The notes: generated by a model from the sequence alone, not told the origin. A stretch of 64,000 bases of DNA from an uncultured Collinsella sp. (GCA_900552685.1 USAJ01000001.1:62001-126000); one strand, 5' to 3'; shown: positions 8,173 to 16,350, counted from the first letter of the stretch. Numbers and translations: made by a program.

Positions 8173-8353
8173 GGAGTACATGGGCTGGCGGATCGGCGTG
8201 TCGATGCGAGTGCCGTCTGTTTCCAGACTGTGTATCCCCGTGTCGAAGGGGCCGTCTCGCGCGCACGCCATGTTGTCAATGGGTTACAGTATGAACGGCG
8301 GCTATGTTTCCGCCAACGCACGAGAGAGTCGTCAACAAGGAGGATGCACGACG

Positions 8354-9070
8354 ATGCAGCGTGCCAAACAGATATCGGAGTCTATTGAGCTGGGCATCAT
8401 CTTGGCGCTCGCCGGTGGCTTTATGGACGTTTATTCGTACATTGGGCGCGACCATGTTTTCGCCAACGCGCAGACAGGCAACATCCTGCTCGTGGGCGTG
8501 AGCATCTCGGAGGGCAACTGGGCACTTGCGGGGCGCTACTTCTTCCCTGTGGTGTCGTTTGCCGTGGGTATTATGCTTGCCGATCTGGTACACGAGCGGT
8601 TTGGCAGCGTGATCCACTGGCGTCAGGTGACGGTGTTCTTTGAAGCCGTCATCTTGCTGGGCGTGAGCTTTATCCCCGGTGGCGGTTACAACCTGCTCGC
8701 CAACTGCCTCACCTCGTTTGCCTGCGGCATGCAGGTCGAGAGCTTCCGCAAGATCCACGGTCACGGCATCGCTACGACCATGTGCATCGGCAACTTGCGC
8801 AACGCGCTGCAAAACGTGGACGATTACATCATCACCCACAGGCGCGGCTTTTTGGAAAACGGCCTGCTGTACTTTGGCGTGATCTTTACCTTTGTGTTTG
8901 GCGCCGTGTTGGGCAACTGGTGTATTGAGCGCATAGGCCTGCATGCCATCGTCGTGGCGAGCTTGCTGCTGTTTGTCGCGTTTGCCATCATGTTCATCGA
9001 CCGCGAGCGCGACTTGCGCTTACGCTGGAAGGTTGCGGCCGAGGCTTGGAAAGAGGGCTGCCGAAAGTAA
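8354..9070 (+). CDS. YoaK/DUF1275 family membrane protein
   Basis: About 238 residues with six hydrophobic segments. GGFMDVYSYIGRDHVFANAQTGNILLVG and the later FACGMQVESFRK and TTMCIGNLRNA blocks match YoaK/DUF1275 proteins, a family of integral membrane proteins without a settled function. ATG 8354 has AAGGAGG 9 nt upstream; an upstream ATG at 8344 is out of frame. A strong terminator follows the stop. Confidence 0.85.
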   Translation: MQRAKQISESIELGIILALAGGFMDVYSYIGRDHVFANAQTGNILLVGVSISEGNWALAGRYFFPVVSFAVGIMLADLVHERFGSVIHWRQVTVFFEAVILLGVSFIPGGGYNLLANCLTSFACGMQVESFRKIHGHGIATTMCIGNLRNALQNVDDYIITHRRGFLENGLLYFGVIFTFVFGAVLGNWCIERIGLHAIVVASLLLFVAFAIMFIDRERDLRLRWKVAAEAWKEGCRK

Positions 9071-9073
9071 CCG

Positions 9074-9113
9074 ATTGCGGCAAAGGGGCTGTTCCTTTGC
9101 CGCAATATTTTTC
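9074..9113 (+). terminator. Intrinsic terminator after the YoaK-type gene
   Basis: A perfect 13-bp stem (9074-9086 with 9094-9106, ATTGCGGCAAAGG arm), a 7-nt loop, then ATTTTTC. Confidence 0.85.
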
Positions 9114-9235
9114 ATCATCTGTTGAAACGCTTTAACACTTTTGACGTTCTCACGCGTTTTTTGTTTCAAAAGCGTTAGGATGGGACTTATAGCGCGGGGC
9201 GTAATGGGTGCTCCGCACACGATGGGAGGCTATCA

Positions 9236-10402
9236 ATGGCTAATCGTTTCGTTCTCAATACCATCTCTTATCATGGTTCCGGCGCCATCAAGGAGATCCC
9301 CGGCGAGCTCCAGCGTCGCGGCTACAAGAAGATCTTCGTCTGCTCCGACCCCGATCTGGTCAAGTTTGGCGTTACCGCTAAGGTGACCGATGAGCTCGAC
9401 GCCGCCGGCATCGCTTGGAGCCTCTACTCCGAGATCAAGCCCAACCCCACCATCCAGAACGTCAAGGACGGCGTCGAGGCCTTCAAGGCCGCCGAGGCTG
9501 ACGCTATCGTGACCATCGGTGGCGGCTCCTCCATGGACACCGCTAAGGCCATCGGCATCATCATCAACAACCCCGAGTTTGCCGATGTCCGCAGCCTCGA
9601 GGGCGTTGCTCCGACTAAGAACCACGCCGTGTTCACCATCGCTGTGCCGACGACCGCCGGTACCGCTGCCGAGGTGACCATCAACTACGTCATCACCGAC
9701 CCCGAGAAGGTCCGCAAGTTCGTGTGCGTCGACACCAACGATGCCCCCGAGGTCGCCGTCGTCGACCCCGACATGATGGCCTCCATGCCCGCCGGTCTGA
9801 CCGCCTCCACCGGCATGGACGCTCTGACCCACGCCATCGAGGGCTACACCACCAAGGGCGCTTGGGAGCTCTCCGACATGTTCCACTTTGAGGCTATCAA
9901 GCTGATCAGCGAGAACCTGCGCGACTCCGTTGCCGAGGCCAAGTCCGGTCAGCCCGGCTCCGGCCGCGAGGGCATGGCTCTTGGCCAGTATGTCGCCGGC
10001 ATGGGCTTCTCCAACGTTGGCCTGGGCATCGACCACGCCATGGCTCACACCCTGTCCGCTCACTACGACACCCCGCACGGCGTCGCTTGCGCCATGCTGC
10101 TGCCGATTGCCATGGAGTTCAACAAGCCGGTTTGCGCCGAGCGCCTGGCCAAGGTCGCCGTCGCCATGGGCGTTGACACCACGGGCATGAGCACCGACGA
10201 GGCCGCCGATGCTGCTATCGCCGCCGTCAAGCAGCTTTCCGCCGACGTGAACATCCCGCACGTCTGCGAGGCCATGAAGGCTGACGAGATTGAGGTCCTG
10301 GCCAAGGACGCCATGGCCGACGCCTGCTTCCCGGGCAACCCGCGCGAGGCGACGCTCGACGACGTCATCGAGCTCTTCAAGAAGATCTGCCCGGCTGCTT
10401 AG
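9236..10402 (+). CDS. Iron-containing alcohol dehydrogenase, FucO (lactaldehyde reductase)-like
   Basis: 388 residues, the usual length. It is very similar in wording to E. coli FucO: it starts MANRFVLN, and has GGGSSMDTAKAIGI for NAD binding, the block NNPEFADVRSLEG, and VPTTAGTAAEVTINYVITD. The metal ligands of the family are present as Asp and His in GMDALTHAIEG, His in DHAMAH and His in YDTPHG. It should reduce lactaldehyde to 1,2-propanediol or a similar short aldehyde, using NADH, as in fucose or rhamnose fermentation. No sugar pathway genes are adjacent. The ribosome site GGGAGG precedes ATG 9236. A strong terminator makes it a single-gene unit. Codon use is extremely biased, suggesting high expression. 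Confidence 0.9.
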   Translation: MANRFVLNTISYHGSGAIKEIPGELQRRGYKKIFVCSDPDLVKFGVTAKVTDELDAAGIAWSLYSEIKPNPTIQNVKDGVEAFKAAEADAIVTIGGGSSMDTAKAIGIIINNPEFADVRSLEGVAPTKNHAVFTIAVPTTAGTAAEVTINYVITDPEKVRKFVCVDTNDAPEVAVVDPDMMASMPAGLTASTGMDALTHAIEGYTTKGAWELSDMFHFEAIKLISENLRDSVAEAKSGQPGSGREGMALGQYVAGMGFSNVGLGIDHAMAHTLSAHYDTPHGVACAMLLPIAMEFNKPVCAERLAKVAVAMGVDTTGMSTDEAADAAIAAVKQLSADVNIPHVCEAMKADEIEVLAKDAMADACFPGNPREATLDDVIELFKKICPAA

Positions 10403-10455
10403 CCCAGTTTGGTGGTCTTTCGCCCGTAGGTGTATGGTCTGCTGACTTGCCGCTG

Positions 10456-10487
10456 GCCCCGCCGCGCTATGCGCGGCGGGGCTTTTT
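10456..10487 (+). terminator. Intrinsic terminator after the alcohol dehydrogenase
   Basis: A GC-rich stem of 11-12 bp (GCCCCGCCGCG arm, 10456-10466 with 10472-10482), a tiny loop, then TTTTT. Confidence 0.9.
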
Positions 10488-10562
10488 GTGCTGTGTCGAT
10501 GCGCTGAGGCGGGCAAAACCATGGCATACTGCCCGCTGTGGATAGGTGGTGTACTTCCCAGC

Positions 10563-10795
10563 GTGCATTTTTGGGAGTATTCAGCAAACTCCGAAAAATG
10601 CATAACGTTGTGAATGGGCCGTAGTGACCCGTAGGCGCCATCGACAGCCATTGCGGACGGACTATCGATGAGCAGAGGGGGCTGTCGCCGCGTTTTTGGT
10701 TTGCGACGACCTGCAACACTGCTGTAACTGCGTCGTTTTGTCGTTCGTGATGGGGCCGTTGGGGCCCACGGTGCTGAATACTCCGTTTTTTGCAC
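10563..10795. repeat. Noncoding block bounded by inverted 23-bp elements
   Basis: This lies in the 603-bp gene-free interval 10403-11005. GTGCA-N6-GGAGTATTCAGC at 10563-10585 recurs in reverse orientation at 10773-10795. The left copy is also one arm of a hairpin (10564-10578 with 10588-10602; 14 of 15 pairs, 9-nt loop). Between them the sequence has no convincing coding potential. The rest of the interval (10796-11005) holds only a possible -10 hexamer, TAAAAT, at 10963-10968 before the peptidase gene. Confidence 0.6.
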
Positions 10796-11005
10796 GGTCC
10801 GGGGTAGGGTACCTTGGGATGAAATAAATAGATGCCTCATATCTATGCAATAACCGATATGCTTTATGCAAGATTAGGATTGATGCCCAGGTGTATGCGC
10901 AAAATCAGTGCGGGGACGTCTGGAAGCGGCTCGGCCCCCAGGGTCTTGTGCGTGCAGAACGGTTAAAATCGGGACTCGGTCTTAGTTTTACTTGGAAGGA
11001 TGCAT

Positions 11006-12049
11006 ATGACTTCTAATATTGATGCTTCTCTAGAGGAGACGCTCTCCTATATCGCAGGACAGCTTAAGACGCTGACTTCTATTGCTTCGCCTACGGGCTA
11101 TACCCGTGCGGCGACTGATTATCTGATGGAGACGTTGCGCGATATGGGCTTTGGGCCCGAGCGCTCCAATAAGGGCAACGTGCTCGTTGAGCTTGGCGGC
11201 GAGGGCGAGCCGCTTGTGTTGGCGAGCCATGTCGATACCCTGGGCGCCATGGTGCGCTCCATTAAGGACAATGGCCGCCTGCGTCCCACGACGCTTGGTG
11301 GGCACCAGTGGTCTACGGCCGATGGCGAGAACTGCACCGTCTACACGCGTGACGGCAATGTGTACACGGGTGTGGTCCTCAATACCGAGCCTTCGGCGCA
11401 TGTGGCCGATGAGCCGGTCAAGACCATCGAGAAGAATATGGAAATCCTGCTCGACGAGAACGTTGACAGCAAGGACGATGTGCTCGAGCTGGGTATTCAG
11501 ACCGGTGACATCATCGCTATGGACCCGCGCACCACGGTGACGGAGAGCGGATACATTAAGAGCCGCTTCCTGGACGACAAGCTGTCCGCGTCGATTCTGC
11601 TGGGTCTGGCCCGCGCCGTTGCTGACGGCGAGGTGTCGCTTTCGCGCAAGGTGTCGCTGCTCTTTACGGTGTACGAGGAGGTCGGCCACGGCGGTGCCTT
11701 CGTGCCGGCCGACACGCGCGAGATGATCAGCGTGGACATGGGCTGCGTGGGCGACGACCTGGGCTGCACCGAGCGCATGGTTTCGATTTGCGCTAAGGAT
11801 TCGGGCGGTCCGTACAACTACGACCTGGTAACCACGCTGTCCAACATCGCGCGCGAGCTGGAGCTCGATTACGCCATCGATGTGTACCCGCACTATGGCT
11901 CCGACGTCGAGGCCACGCTCTCGGCCGGCTACGACATTCGCCATGGTCTGATCGGCCCCGGCGTGTACGCGAGCCACAACTACGAGCGCAGCCACATCGA
12001 CGGCGTGCGCAACACCTTCGAGCTCGTCCGCGCCTACGTACAGCGCTAG
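11006..12049 (+). CDS. M42 family metallopeptidase (aminopeptidase/endoglucanase-like)
   Basis: About 347 residues. The family's two-metal site is visible: His and Asp in LASHVDTLGAMV, the bridging Asp in RFLDDKLSAS, the catalytic Glu pair in YEEVGHGG, the Asp in SVDMG, and the final His in SHNYERSHIDG. It should be a cytosolic, self-assembling aminopeptidase that trims peptides. ATG 11006 was chosen because GGAAGG lies 7 nt upstream; ATG 11000, two codons earlier, is only 1 nt from it. The gene stands alone, followed by a GC-rich hairpin and a long palindrome. Confidence 0.88.
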   Translation: MTSNIDASLEETLSYIAGQLKTLTSIASPTGYTRAATDYLMETLRDMGFGPERSNKGNVLVELGGEGEPLVLASHVDTLGAMVRSIKDNGRLRPTTLGGHQWSTADGENCTVYTRDGNVYTGVVLNTEPSAHVADEPVKTIEKNMEILLDENVDSKDDVLELGIQTGDIIAMDPRTTVTESGYIKSRFLDDKLSASILLGLARAVADGEVSLSRKVSLLFTVYEEVGHGGAFVPADTREMISVDMGCVGDDLGCTERMVSICAKDSGGPYNYDLVTTLSNIARELELDYAIDVYPHYGSDVEATLSAGYDIRHGLIGPGVYASHNYERSHIDGVRNTFELVRAYVQR

Positions 12050-12058
12050 CGATGCAGC

Positions 12059-12092
12059 GGCCTCGGCTGATACGGCAGTACCGACCGAGGCC
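12059..12092 (+). terminator. Hairpin after the M42 peptidase gene
   Basis: GGCCTCGG at 12059-12066 pairs with CCGAGGCC at 12085-12092. No clear T-run follows, so termination would be weak or would rely on the adjacent long palindrome. Confidence 0.45.
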
Positions 12093-12100
12093 GTCCTCTC

Positions 12101-12170
12101 TAAGTTGCGGTGAAATAGGGACTGTTTGGCGGTTTAAACGCTTAAACAGTCCCTATTTCACCGCAACTTA
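12101..12170. repeat. Long palindrome, 27-bp perfect arms (family member 1)
   Basis: The arm at 12101-12127 is exactly complementary to 12144-12170, with a 16-nt loop that holds a further TTTAAA palindrome. The arm sequence contains TTGCGGTGAAATAGGGACTG. A second member with nearly the same arm occurs at 23171-23237. It lies between two convergent genes. Confidence 0.85.
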
Positions 12171-12184
12171 TGAAGGGGATGTGA

Positions 12185-13285
12185 CTACTTGATGGCGCCG
12201 GTCACCGTACCGCCACCCAGGACGATGTCGCCGCGATAGACGACGACGGCTTGGCCGGGGGCGATGGCTCGCTGCGGCTCGTCAAAGGTCAGCAGCATTT
12301 GCCTGTCTTCGTCACGCGTAAGGGTCGCTGCCTGGTCTTTCTGACGGTAGCGGTATTTGGCACCTACGCGAATGCCGCCGGCGTCGAGCTCCGCCTCCAT
12401 GCGTGCGTCCGGCGCGCTCCATATCCACTCATCGGCCGTGAGGGCAGCGGCGGTCAGGTCCTCTGCCTCGCCCAGATGCACGGTGTTGTTGGCGGCGTCG
12501 ACGCCCGTCACATACACGGGATGCGCCATCGCGACGCCCAGACCCTTGCGCTGGCCGATGGTGTAGCGCAGCGCGCCGTTGTGGCGCCCGACCACGCTGC
12601 CGTCGCGCCACACAATGTCGCCCGGTGCAGCGGGATGTCCGCAGCGACGCTCGATATAGCCCGCGTAGTCACCGTCTGGAATAAAGCAGATGTCCTCGCT
12701 TTCGGCCTTCTTGGCGTTTATGAAGCCCTGTTCGGCGGCTATGCGGCGCACGTCGCGCTCTTTATCCAGGCCTGCCAGCGGAAAGATCGTGTGCGCCAGG
12801 CGCTCCTGCGTGAGCGAATACAAAAAGTAGCTTTGGTCCTTTTTGGGATCTTCGCCGCGATGTAGCTGCCAGGTGCCGTCTGCCGCCTGGCTTGTTTTGG
12901 CGTAATGTCCCGTGGCGATGTAGTCGCAGCCCATGTCCAGCGCCGCATCGAGCAGCGCGCCAAACTTTATGTGGCGGTTGCAGATAATGCACGGATTGGG
13001 CGTCAGCCCCTCCTGGTAGGCGTTCACAAAGCGCTCGATAACGCTATGGTCGAAGGTCTGCTGCAGGTCGAGTACGTGATGGGGGATCCCCAGGCGCTCG
13101 GCGACGGCCTTTGCATCGGCGATGTCGCGGTCGACTTTGCTCATGCCCGTGGCGGGGTCGGGCGCGGGGCAGGTGAGGCGCATGGTGGCGCCGACGCATT
13201 CGTATCCTTGGCGCTTGAGCAGGTACGCGGTCACGCTGGAATCGACGCCGCCGCTCATGGCGACGAGCACGCGCTTGTTGTGCAT
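12185..13285 (-). CDS. mnmA: tRNA-specific 2-thiouridylase MnmA
   Basis: About 366 residues. It activates U34 of Lys, Glu and Gln tRNAs with ATP and inserts sulfur. Visible features are the PP-loop SGGVDSS near the N-terminus, the catalytic cysteines in TPNPCIICNRHIKF and SEDICFIPDGDY, and RYTIGQRKGLG in the central domain. ATG 13285 (MHNKRVLVAMSGG) has AAGGAG about 11 nt upstream. The open frame extends further upstream to about 13711, but that part overlaps the cysK 3' end and carries no family similarity, so I excluded it. A terminator separates it from cysK. Confidence 0.95.
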   Translation of the reverse strand: MHNKRVLVAMSGGVDSSVTAYLLKRQGYECVGATMRLTCPAPDPATGMSKVDRDIADAKAVAERLGIPHHVLDLQQTFDHSVIERFVNAYQEGLTPNPCIICNRHIKFGALLDAALDMGCDYIATGHYAKTSQAADGTWQLHRGEDPKKDQSYFLYSLTQERLAHTIFPLAGLDKERDVRRIAAEQGFINAKKAESEDICFIPDGDYAGYIERRCGHPAAPGDIVWRDGSVVGRHNGALRYTIGQRKGLGVAMAHPVYVTGVDAANNTVHLGEAEDLTAAALTADEWIWSAPDARMEAELDAGGIRVGAKYRYRQKDQAATLTRDEDRQMLLTFDEPQRAIAPGQAVVVYRGDIVLGGGTVTGAIK

Positions 13286-13309
13286 GGGGAGGTTCTCCTT
13301 GGTGGCATG

Positions 13310-13353
13310 TGGCCAAAAAAGAAAAGCGGCGCGGGAGGCTGGTTCCGCGCCGC
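13310..13353 (-). terminator. Intrinsic terminator after cysK
   Basis: Read on the minus strand: a GCGGCGCGG arm (13345-13353), a 10-nt loop, the complementary arm (13326-13334), then TTTTCTTTTTT. Confidence 0.85.
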
Positions 13354-13466
13354 AGACATTGTAGCAAGTTCGGGCGTCCTGTGGGACACCCTGTTGGGAT
13401 GAGCCCAGGCTGCCAGAAGAGAGGGGAGACCGGCGTGCCTTGGGCCTATCGACAAGTGACGGGTCC

Positions 13467-14405
13467 TTAGTCCTGGAAGAGCGCCGTGGACAGGTAGCGC
13501 TCGCCGGTGTCGGCAAGCAGGGCCACGATGGTCTTGCCCTCGTTCTCGGGGCGCTTGGCCAGCTGCAGTGCGGCCCACACGGCGGCACCGGACGAAATGC
13601 CCACGAGCACGCCCTCCTTGTGGCCCACGGCGCGGCCGGTCGCAAAGGCGTCGTCGTTCTCGACGGGGATGATCTCGTCGTAGACCTGGGTGTCGAGGAC
13701 GTCGGGCACAAAGCCGGCGCCGATGCCCTGGATTTTGTGCGGGCCGGCCTGGCCCTTGGAGAGCACCGGGGAGGTGGCGGGCTCGACGGCGACGACCTTA
13801 ATCTCGGGGTTCTGCTCCTTGAGGAACTCGCCCACGCCGGTCACGGTACCACCGGTGCCAACGCCGGCGACGAAGATGTCGACCTTGCCGTCGGTGTCGT
13901 CCCAGATCTCGGGGCCGGTCGTGGCCTTGTGGATGGCGGGGTTGGCGGGGTTCACAAACTGGCCGGCGATGATACTGTTGGGAGTCTCCTTCTGCAGCTC
14001 CTCGGCCTTGGCGATAGCGCCCTTCATGCCCTTGGAGCCGTCGGTGAGCACGAGCTGCGCACCGTATGCCTGCATCAGCTTGCGGCGCTCGACGGACATG
14101 GTCTCGGGCATGGTGATGATCACCTTGTAGCCGCGGGCGGCCGCCACCGAGGCGATGCCGACGCCGGTGTTGCCGCTCGTGGGCTCGATGATGGTGTAGT
14201 CGCCGCCGCGCACGAGCTTGCCTGCCTTCTCGGCCTCGTCAATCATGTTCTTGGCGACGCGGTCTTTAACGGAGCCGGCGGGGTTGAAGTATTCCAGTTT
14301 GACGAGCACGCGAGCCTTGAGGTCCTCGTCGGCCTCAGAGTGGGTGAGCTCCAGAAGCGGGGTGTGGCCGATAAGCTGATCGATGGACGTGTAAACCTTG
14401 CTCAT
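13467..14405 (-). CDS. cysK: Cysteine synthase A (O-acetylserine sulfhydrylase)
   Basis: 312 residues, the normal length. It makes cysteine from O-acetylserine and sulfide using PLP. The PLP lysine lies in NPAGSVKDR; the substrate loop TSGNTG and the phosphate loop [10 protein letters not shown] are intact, as is the late PLP-contact block [11 protein letters not shown] 14405 has GGAGG 6 nt upstream. It is divergent from an Rrf2-type regulator and a 40-bp dyad lies in the shared spacer, so direct control by that regulator is likely. Confidence 0.95.
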   Translation of the reverse strand: MSKVYTSIDQLIGHTPLLELTHSEADEDLKARVLVKLEYFNPAGSVKDRVAKNMIDEAEKAGKLVRGGDYTIIEPTSGNTGVGIASVAAARGYKVIITMPETMSVERRKLMQAYGAQLVLTDGSKGMKGAIAKAEELQKETPNSIIAGQFVNPANPAIHKATTGPEIWDDTDGKVDIFVAGVGTGGTVTGVGEFLKEQNPEIKVVAVEPATSPVLSKGQAGPHKIQGIGAGFVPDVLDTQVYDEIIPVENDDAFATGRAVGHKEGVLVGISSGAAVWAALQLAKRPENEGKTIVALLADTGERYLSTALFQD

Positions 14406-14463
14406 GGTGAACCTCCAAAGTGTTCAAGTTGCTGGTTGCCGTGTGGTTTCACGGTGCGTGTAG

Positions 14464-14503
14464 CAGCTAAACCCATAAACCTTATAGGTTGTTCGTTTAG
14501 CTG
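14464..14503. promoter_or_regulatory. Nested 40-bp dyad in the cysK-rrf2 intergenic region
   Basis: CAGCTAAAC at 14464-14472 is exactly complementary to GTTTAGCTG at 14495-14503. A second dyad, AACC-N5-GGTT at 14478-14490, has almost the same centre. It is 59 nt upstream of cysK, so it is well placed as the operator for the divergent Rrf2 regulator. Confidence 0.6.
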
Positions 14504-14658
14504 TTGGCAAGCATAGTAGACACTAAAGCCTAGTAATGCAATAGGAAATAGAAGATTATTACGAGTCGATTAACCATCTTGACCGGAACGGGTATTTTCA
14601 AACCCATTTTTTCGGCTAGAATTTCAACGGACTAAAAGACCGAAAGGCAGCACTATAT

Positions 14659-15087
14659 ATGTTGGTTTCTACTAAGGGCAGGTACGCCCTGCGCGTTATG
14701 GTTGACCTGGCCGAGCACCAGGCGGCCGGTCGCATCCCGCTCAAAGAGATCGCGGCGCGACAGGGGATTTCCGAGAAATATCTCGAGAACATCTTGGCTA
14801 CGCTCGTGCGCGCCAACATGCTTTCGGGCATGCGTGGCAAGGGCGGCGGCTATGTGCTCACGCGCCCGCCCGAGCAGTACACGGTGGGCGAGATCTTGCG
14901 CCTGACCGAGGGCAGTCTGGCGCCGGTCGCCTGCCTGGATGGCGACTGCAAGGGTTGCTCGCGATCTGATGAGTGCCCCACGCTCGACGTGTGGAAGAAC
15001 CTGGACAAGCTCATCAACGACTACCTCAACGGTGTGACGCTCGATCAACTTGTCGCTCCCAACCATGGCTACGACTACGTCATCTAG
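14659..15087 (+). CDS. Rrf2 family transcriptional regulator (CymR/IscR-like)
   Basis: 142 residues. The winged-helix Rrf2 fold is clear: STKGRYALRVMVDLAEH, the recognition segment ISEKYLENILATL, and the wing GKGGGYVLTRP. Cys92, Cys97, Cys100 and Cys106 lie where IscR and NsrR carry iron-sulfur ligands (E. coli IscR uses Cys92, 98 and 104), so cluster binding is plausible. Being divergent from cysK suggests a role like CymR, the repressor of cysteine synthesis genes. ATG 14659 has only a weak ribosome site (GAAAGG). A possible promoter has its -10 TAGAAT at 14617-14622. Confidence 0.88.
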   Translation: MLVSTKGRYALRVMVDLAEHQAAGRIPLKEIAARQGISEKYLENILATLVRANMLSGMRGKGGGYVLTRPPEQYTVGEILRLTEGSLAPVACLDGDCKGCSRSDECPTLDVWKNLDKLINDYLNGVTLDQLVAPNHGYDYVI

Positions 15088-15097
15088 CCCACACCTG

Positions 15098-15122
15098 CCA
15101 TTTGGGGACGGGGTGGAAATGG
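15098..15122. repeat. REP-like element, variant form
   Basis: 25 bp with ends CCATTT and AAATGG and a core TGGGGACGGGGTGG. The TGGGGACGG word is shared with the 31-bp REP-like family, so it may be a diverged relative. Confidence 0.45.
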
Positions 15123-15157
15123 TAGATTTTCTTGCCCTCTGAGACTTGGCAAATAAG

Positions 15158-15188
15158 AAGGCCGCCCATTTTTGCGATGGGCGGCCTT
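15158..15188. terminator. Bidirectional terminator between rrf2 and the holin-like gene
   Basis: A perfect 12-bp stem (AAGGCCGCCCAT arm, 15158-15169 with 15177-15188) with a 7-nt loop and T-rich sequence on both sides, between convergent genes. Confidence 0.8.
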
Positions 15189-15224
15189 TGATTTGGTCCG
15201 ATGCGTCTGTGTGTCGGGGGCGTT

Positions 15225-15590
15225 CTACTCTTCGGCAAGACTATCGAGGATGCTGCGCATGATGGACACTAGGATGCTGCCCATAAAGGCCGAGCCAAAG
15301 CCGGCGATGGAGATGCCGACGCCCAACAGGTTGACCGACAGGTAGCTGGCGAGCTCCAGCATAAAGCTGTTGAGCACGAGCTGGAAAATGCCGAGCGTGA
15401 TGATCGTGAGCGGCAGCGAGATGACCGTGAGGAACGGTTTGACGAACGAATCGACAATGTTCAGGAACAGTCCCACAAAGGCAAAGCAGACCCAGGTCTC
15501 GGCAAAGCCGAAGGGTTGGATACCGGGGACGAGGAACGTGGCGATCGCGATGGCGATCGAGGTGAAGAGCCAGTTAAGCATAAAGCGCAT
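15225..15590 (-). CDS. Small membrane protein of the phage holin 4_2 superfamily
   Basis: 121 residues with about four hydrophobic segments. MRFMLNWLFTSIAIAIATFLVPGI and the FVKPFLTVISLPLTIITLGIF block match the mycobacterial/phage holin family 4 (PF04020), common in chromosomes as membrane proteins of unknown role rather than as lysis proteins. AAAGGA lies 8 nt before ATG 15590. No phage genes are nearby, so a lysis role is unlikely. Confidence 0.8.
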   Translation of the reverse strand: MRFMLNWLFTSIAIAIATFLVPGIQPFGFAETWVCFAFVGLFLNIVDSFVKPFLTVISLPLTIITLGIFQLVLNSFMLELASYLSVNLLGVGISIAGFGSAFMGSILVSIMRSILDSLAEE

Positions 15591-15778
15591 GGCGTGAATC
15601 CTTTCTTGCGCCGGGATTGCTGGCGTCGCGTGAAGCGGCTTACGGCGGCGACCTGGATGGTTGCGCGGGCGCGCCGCGGTGTTTGGGCGCCCATTGTCTC
15701 AAATATTCGTGGAGCTTACGTGCGCATATGGTTTCTAAACGGCGTTCGTCCTGAAAAACGCGCCGCTGGCAGAGAGTC

Positions 15779-15809
15779 TTGTCGCTTTAGTTTGGTGGTG
15801 TGCTACACT
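15779..15809 (+). promoter_or_regulatory. Possible promoter of the YerC-like gene
   Basis: An extended -10 (TGCTACACT, hexamer 15804-15809) with a weak -35 TTGTCG at 15779-15784, 19 nt away. It lies in the 324-bp gene-free stretch 15591-15914, which otherwise shows only short GC-rich hairpins. Confidence 0.35.
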
Positions 15810-15914
15810 GCTACGGGCAAAAGCCACAGGCGTTGCCCTATTGCATAGAACGGGTGAACGATGCCCGATGTCAGTATCAACTTCGATGCCTTTTGGCGGG
15901 TTTGGCGGTGATCG

Positions 15915-16214
15915 ATGAATATCGAGAACATGTTTGACAAGCCTGATGTCAAGCAGCTGGTCCACGCATTTAGCCTTTTGGACGACGAGAAGGATATCCA
16001 AGCGTTTTTGACCGATATCTGCACGCCGCGCGAGATTTGCGACCTTTCTCAGCGTTTGCAGGTTGCGCGCTATTTGGACGAGGGCGAGCCTTATGTTGAG
16101 GTTCAGGCCCGTACCGGCGCTTCGTCCACCACGGTGAGCCGCGTTTCAAAGGCGCTGAACGGCGAGTACGGTGGCTACCGCAAGATCCTCATTAAGTTGG
16201 AGGATGGCGAGTAG
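15915..16214 (+). CDS. YerC/YecD family TrpR-related protein
   Basis: 99 residues. LTPREICDLSQRLQVARYL-like sequence followed by the helix-turn-helix TGASSTTVSRVSKAL places it in the YerC/YecD branch of the TrpR superfamily: DNA-binding proteins of about 100 residues whose target is unknown in most species. ATG 15915 is preceded by a weak purine run. A terminator follows at once and its T-run merges with the first REP-like unit of an inverted pair. Confidence 0.88.
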   Translation: MNIENMFDKPDVKQLVHAFSLLDDEKDIQAFLTDICTPREICDLSQRLQVARYLDEGEPYVEVQARTGASSTTVSRVSKALNGEYGGYRKILIKLEDGE

Positions 16215-16240
16215 GCCAGCGACAACATTGAATTACGAAG

Positions 16241-16266
16241 AACCGTCCCTCCGGGGGCGGTTTTTT
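16241..16266 (+). terminator. Terminator after the YerC-like gene
   Basis: AACCGTCCC at 16241-16249 pairs with GGGGCGGTT at 16254-16262 (one G-T pair), followed by TTTT. Confidence 0.8.
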
Positions 16267-16350
16267 GATCCCTTGGGGACGGAGGAAAACGAATCACCGG
16301 GTTAGACTGACCCCCTCTGTGATCCATTTTCCTCCGTCCTCAAGGGATCA
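16266..16350. repeat. Inverted pair of 31-bp REP-like elements (REPIN-like)
   Basis: A reverse copy at 16266-16296 and a forward copy at 16320-16350 of the same 31-bp unit seen at 4415 and 4812, separated by 23 nt. Two REPs in inverted orientation form the classic REPIN/BIME arrangement, able to fold into one long hairpin. It lies upstream of the AddB-like gene. Confidence 0.8.

Noticed and set aside
9121..9136. LacI/cre-like operator before the alcohol dehydrogenase
   Set aside because: GTTGAAACGCTTTAAC is symmetric at only 12 of 16 positions and there is no second matching site; too weak to report as a feature.
10399..10871. Small minus-strand open frames in the 10.4-10.9 kb spacer
   Set aside because: No ribosome sites, Ser/Thr/Gln-rich translations without domains, and they cross a terminator and hairpins.
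13286..13711. N-terminal extension of MnmA
   Set aside because: It overlaps the cysK 3' end and a strong terminator and has no family similarity; ATG 13285 gives the canonical start.
15225..15590. Prophage remnant based on the holin-family protein
   Set aside because: This holin superfamily is common in bacterial chromosomes; no other phage gene, integrase or attachment site is near.
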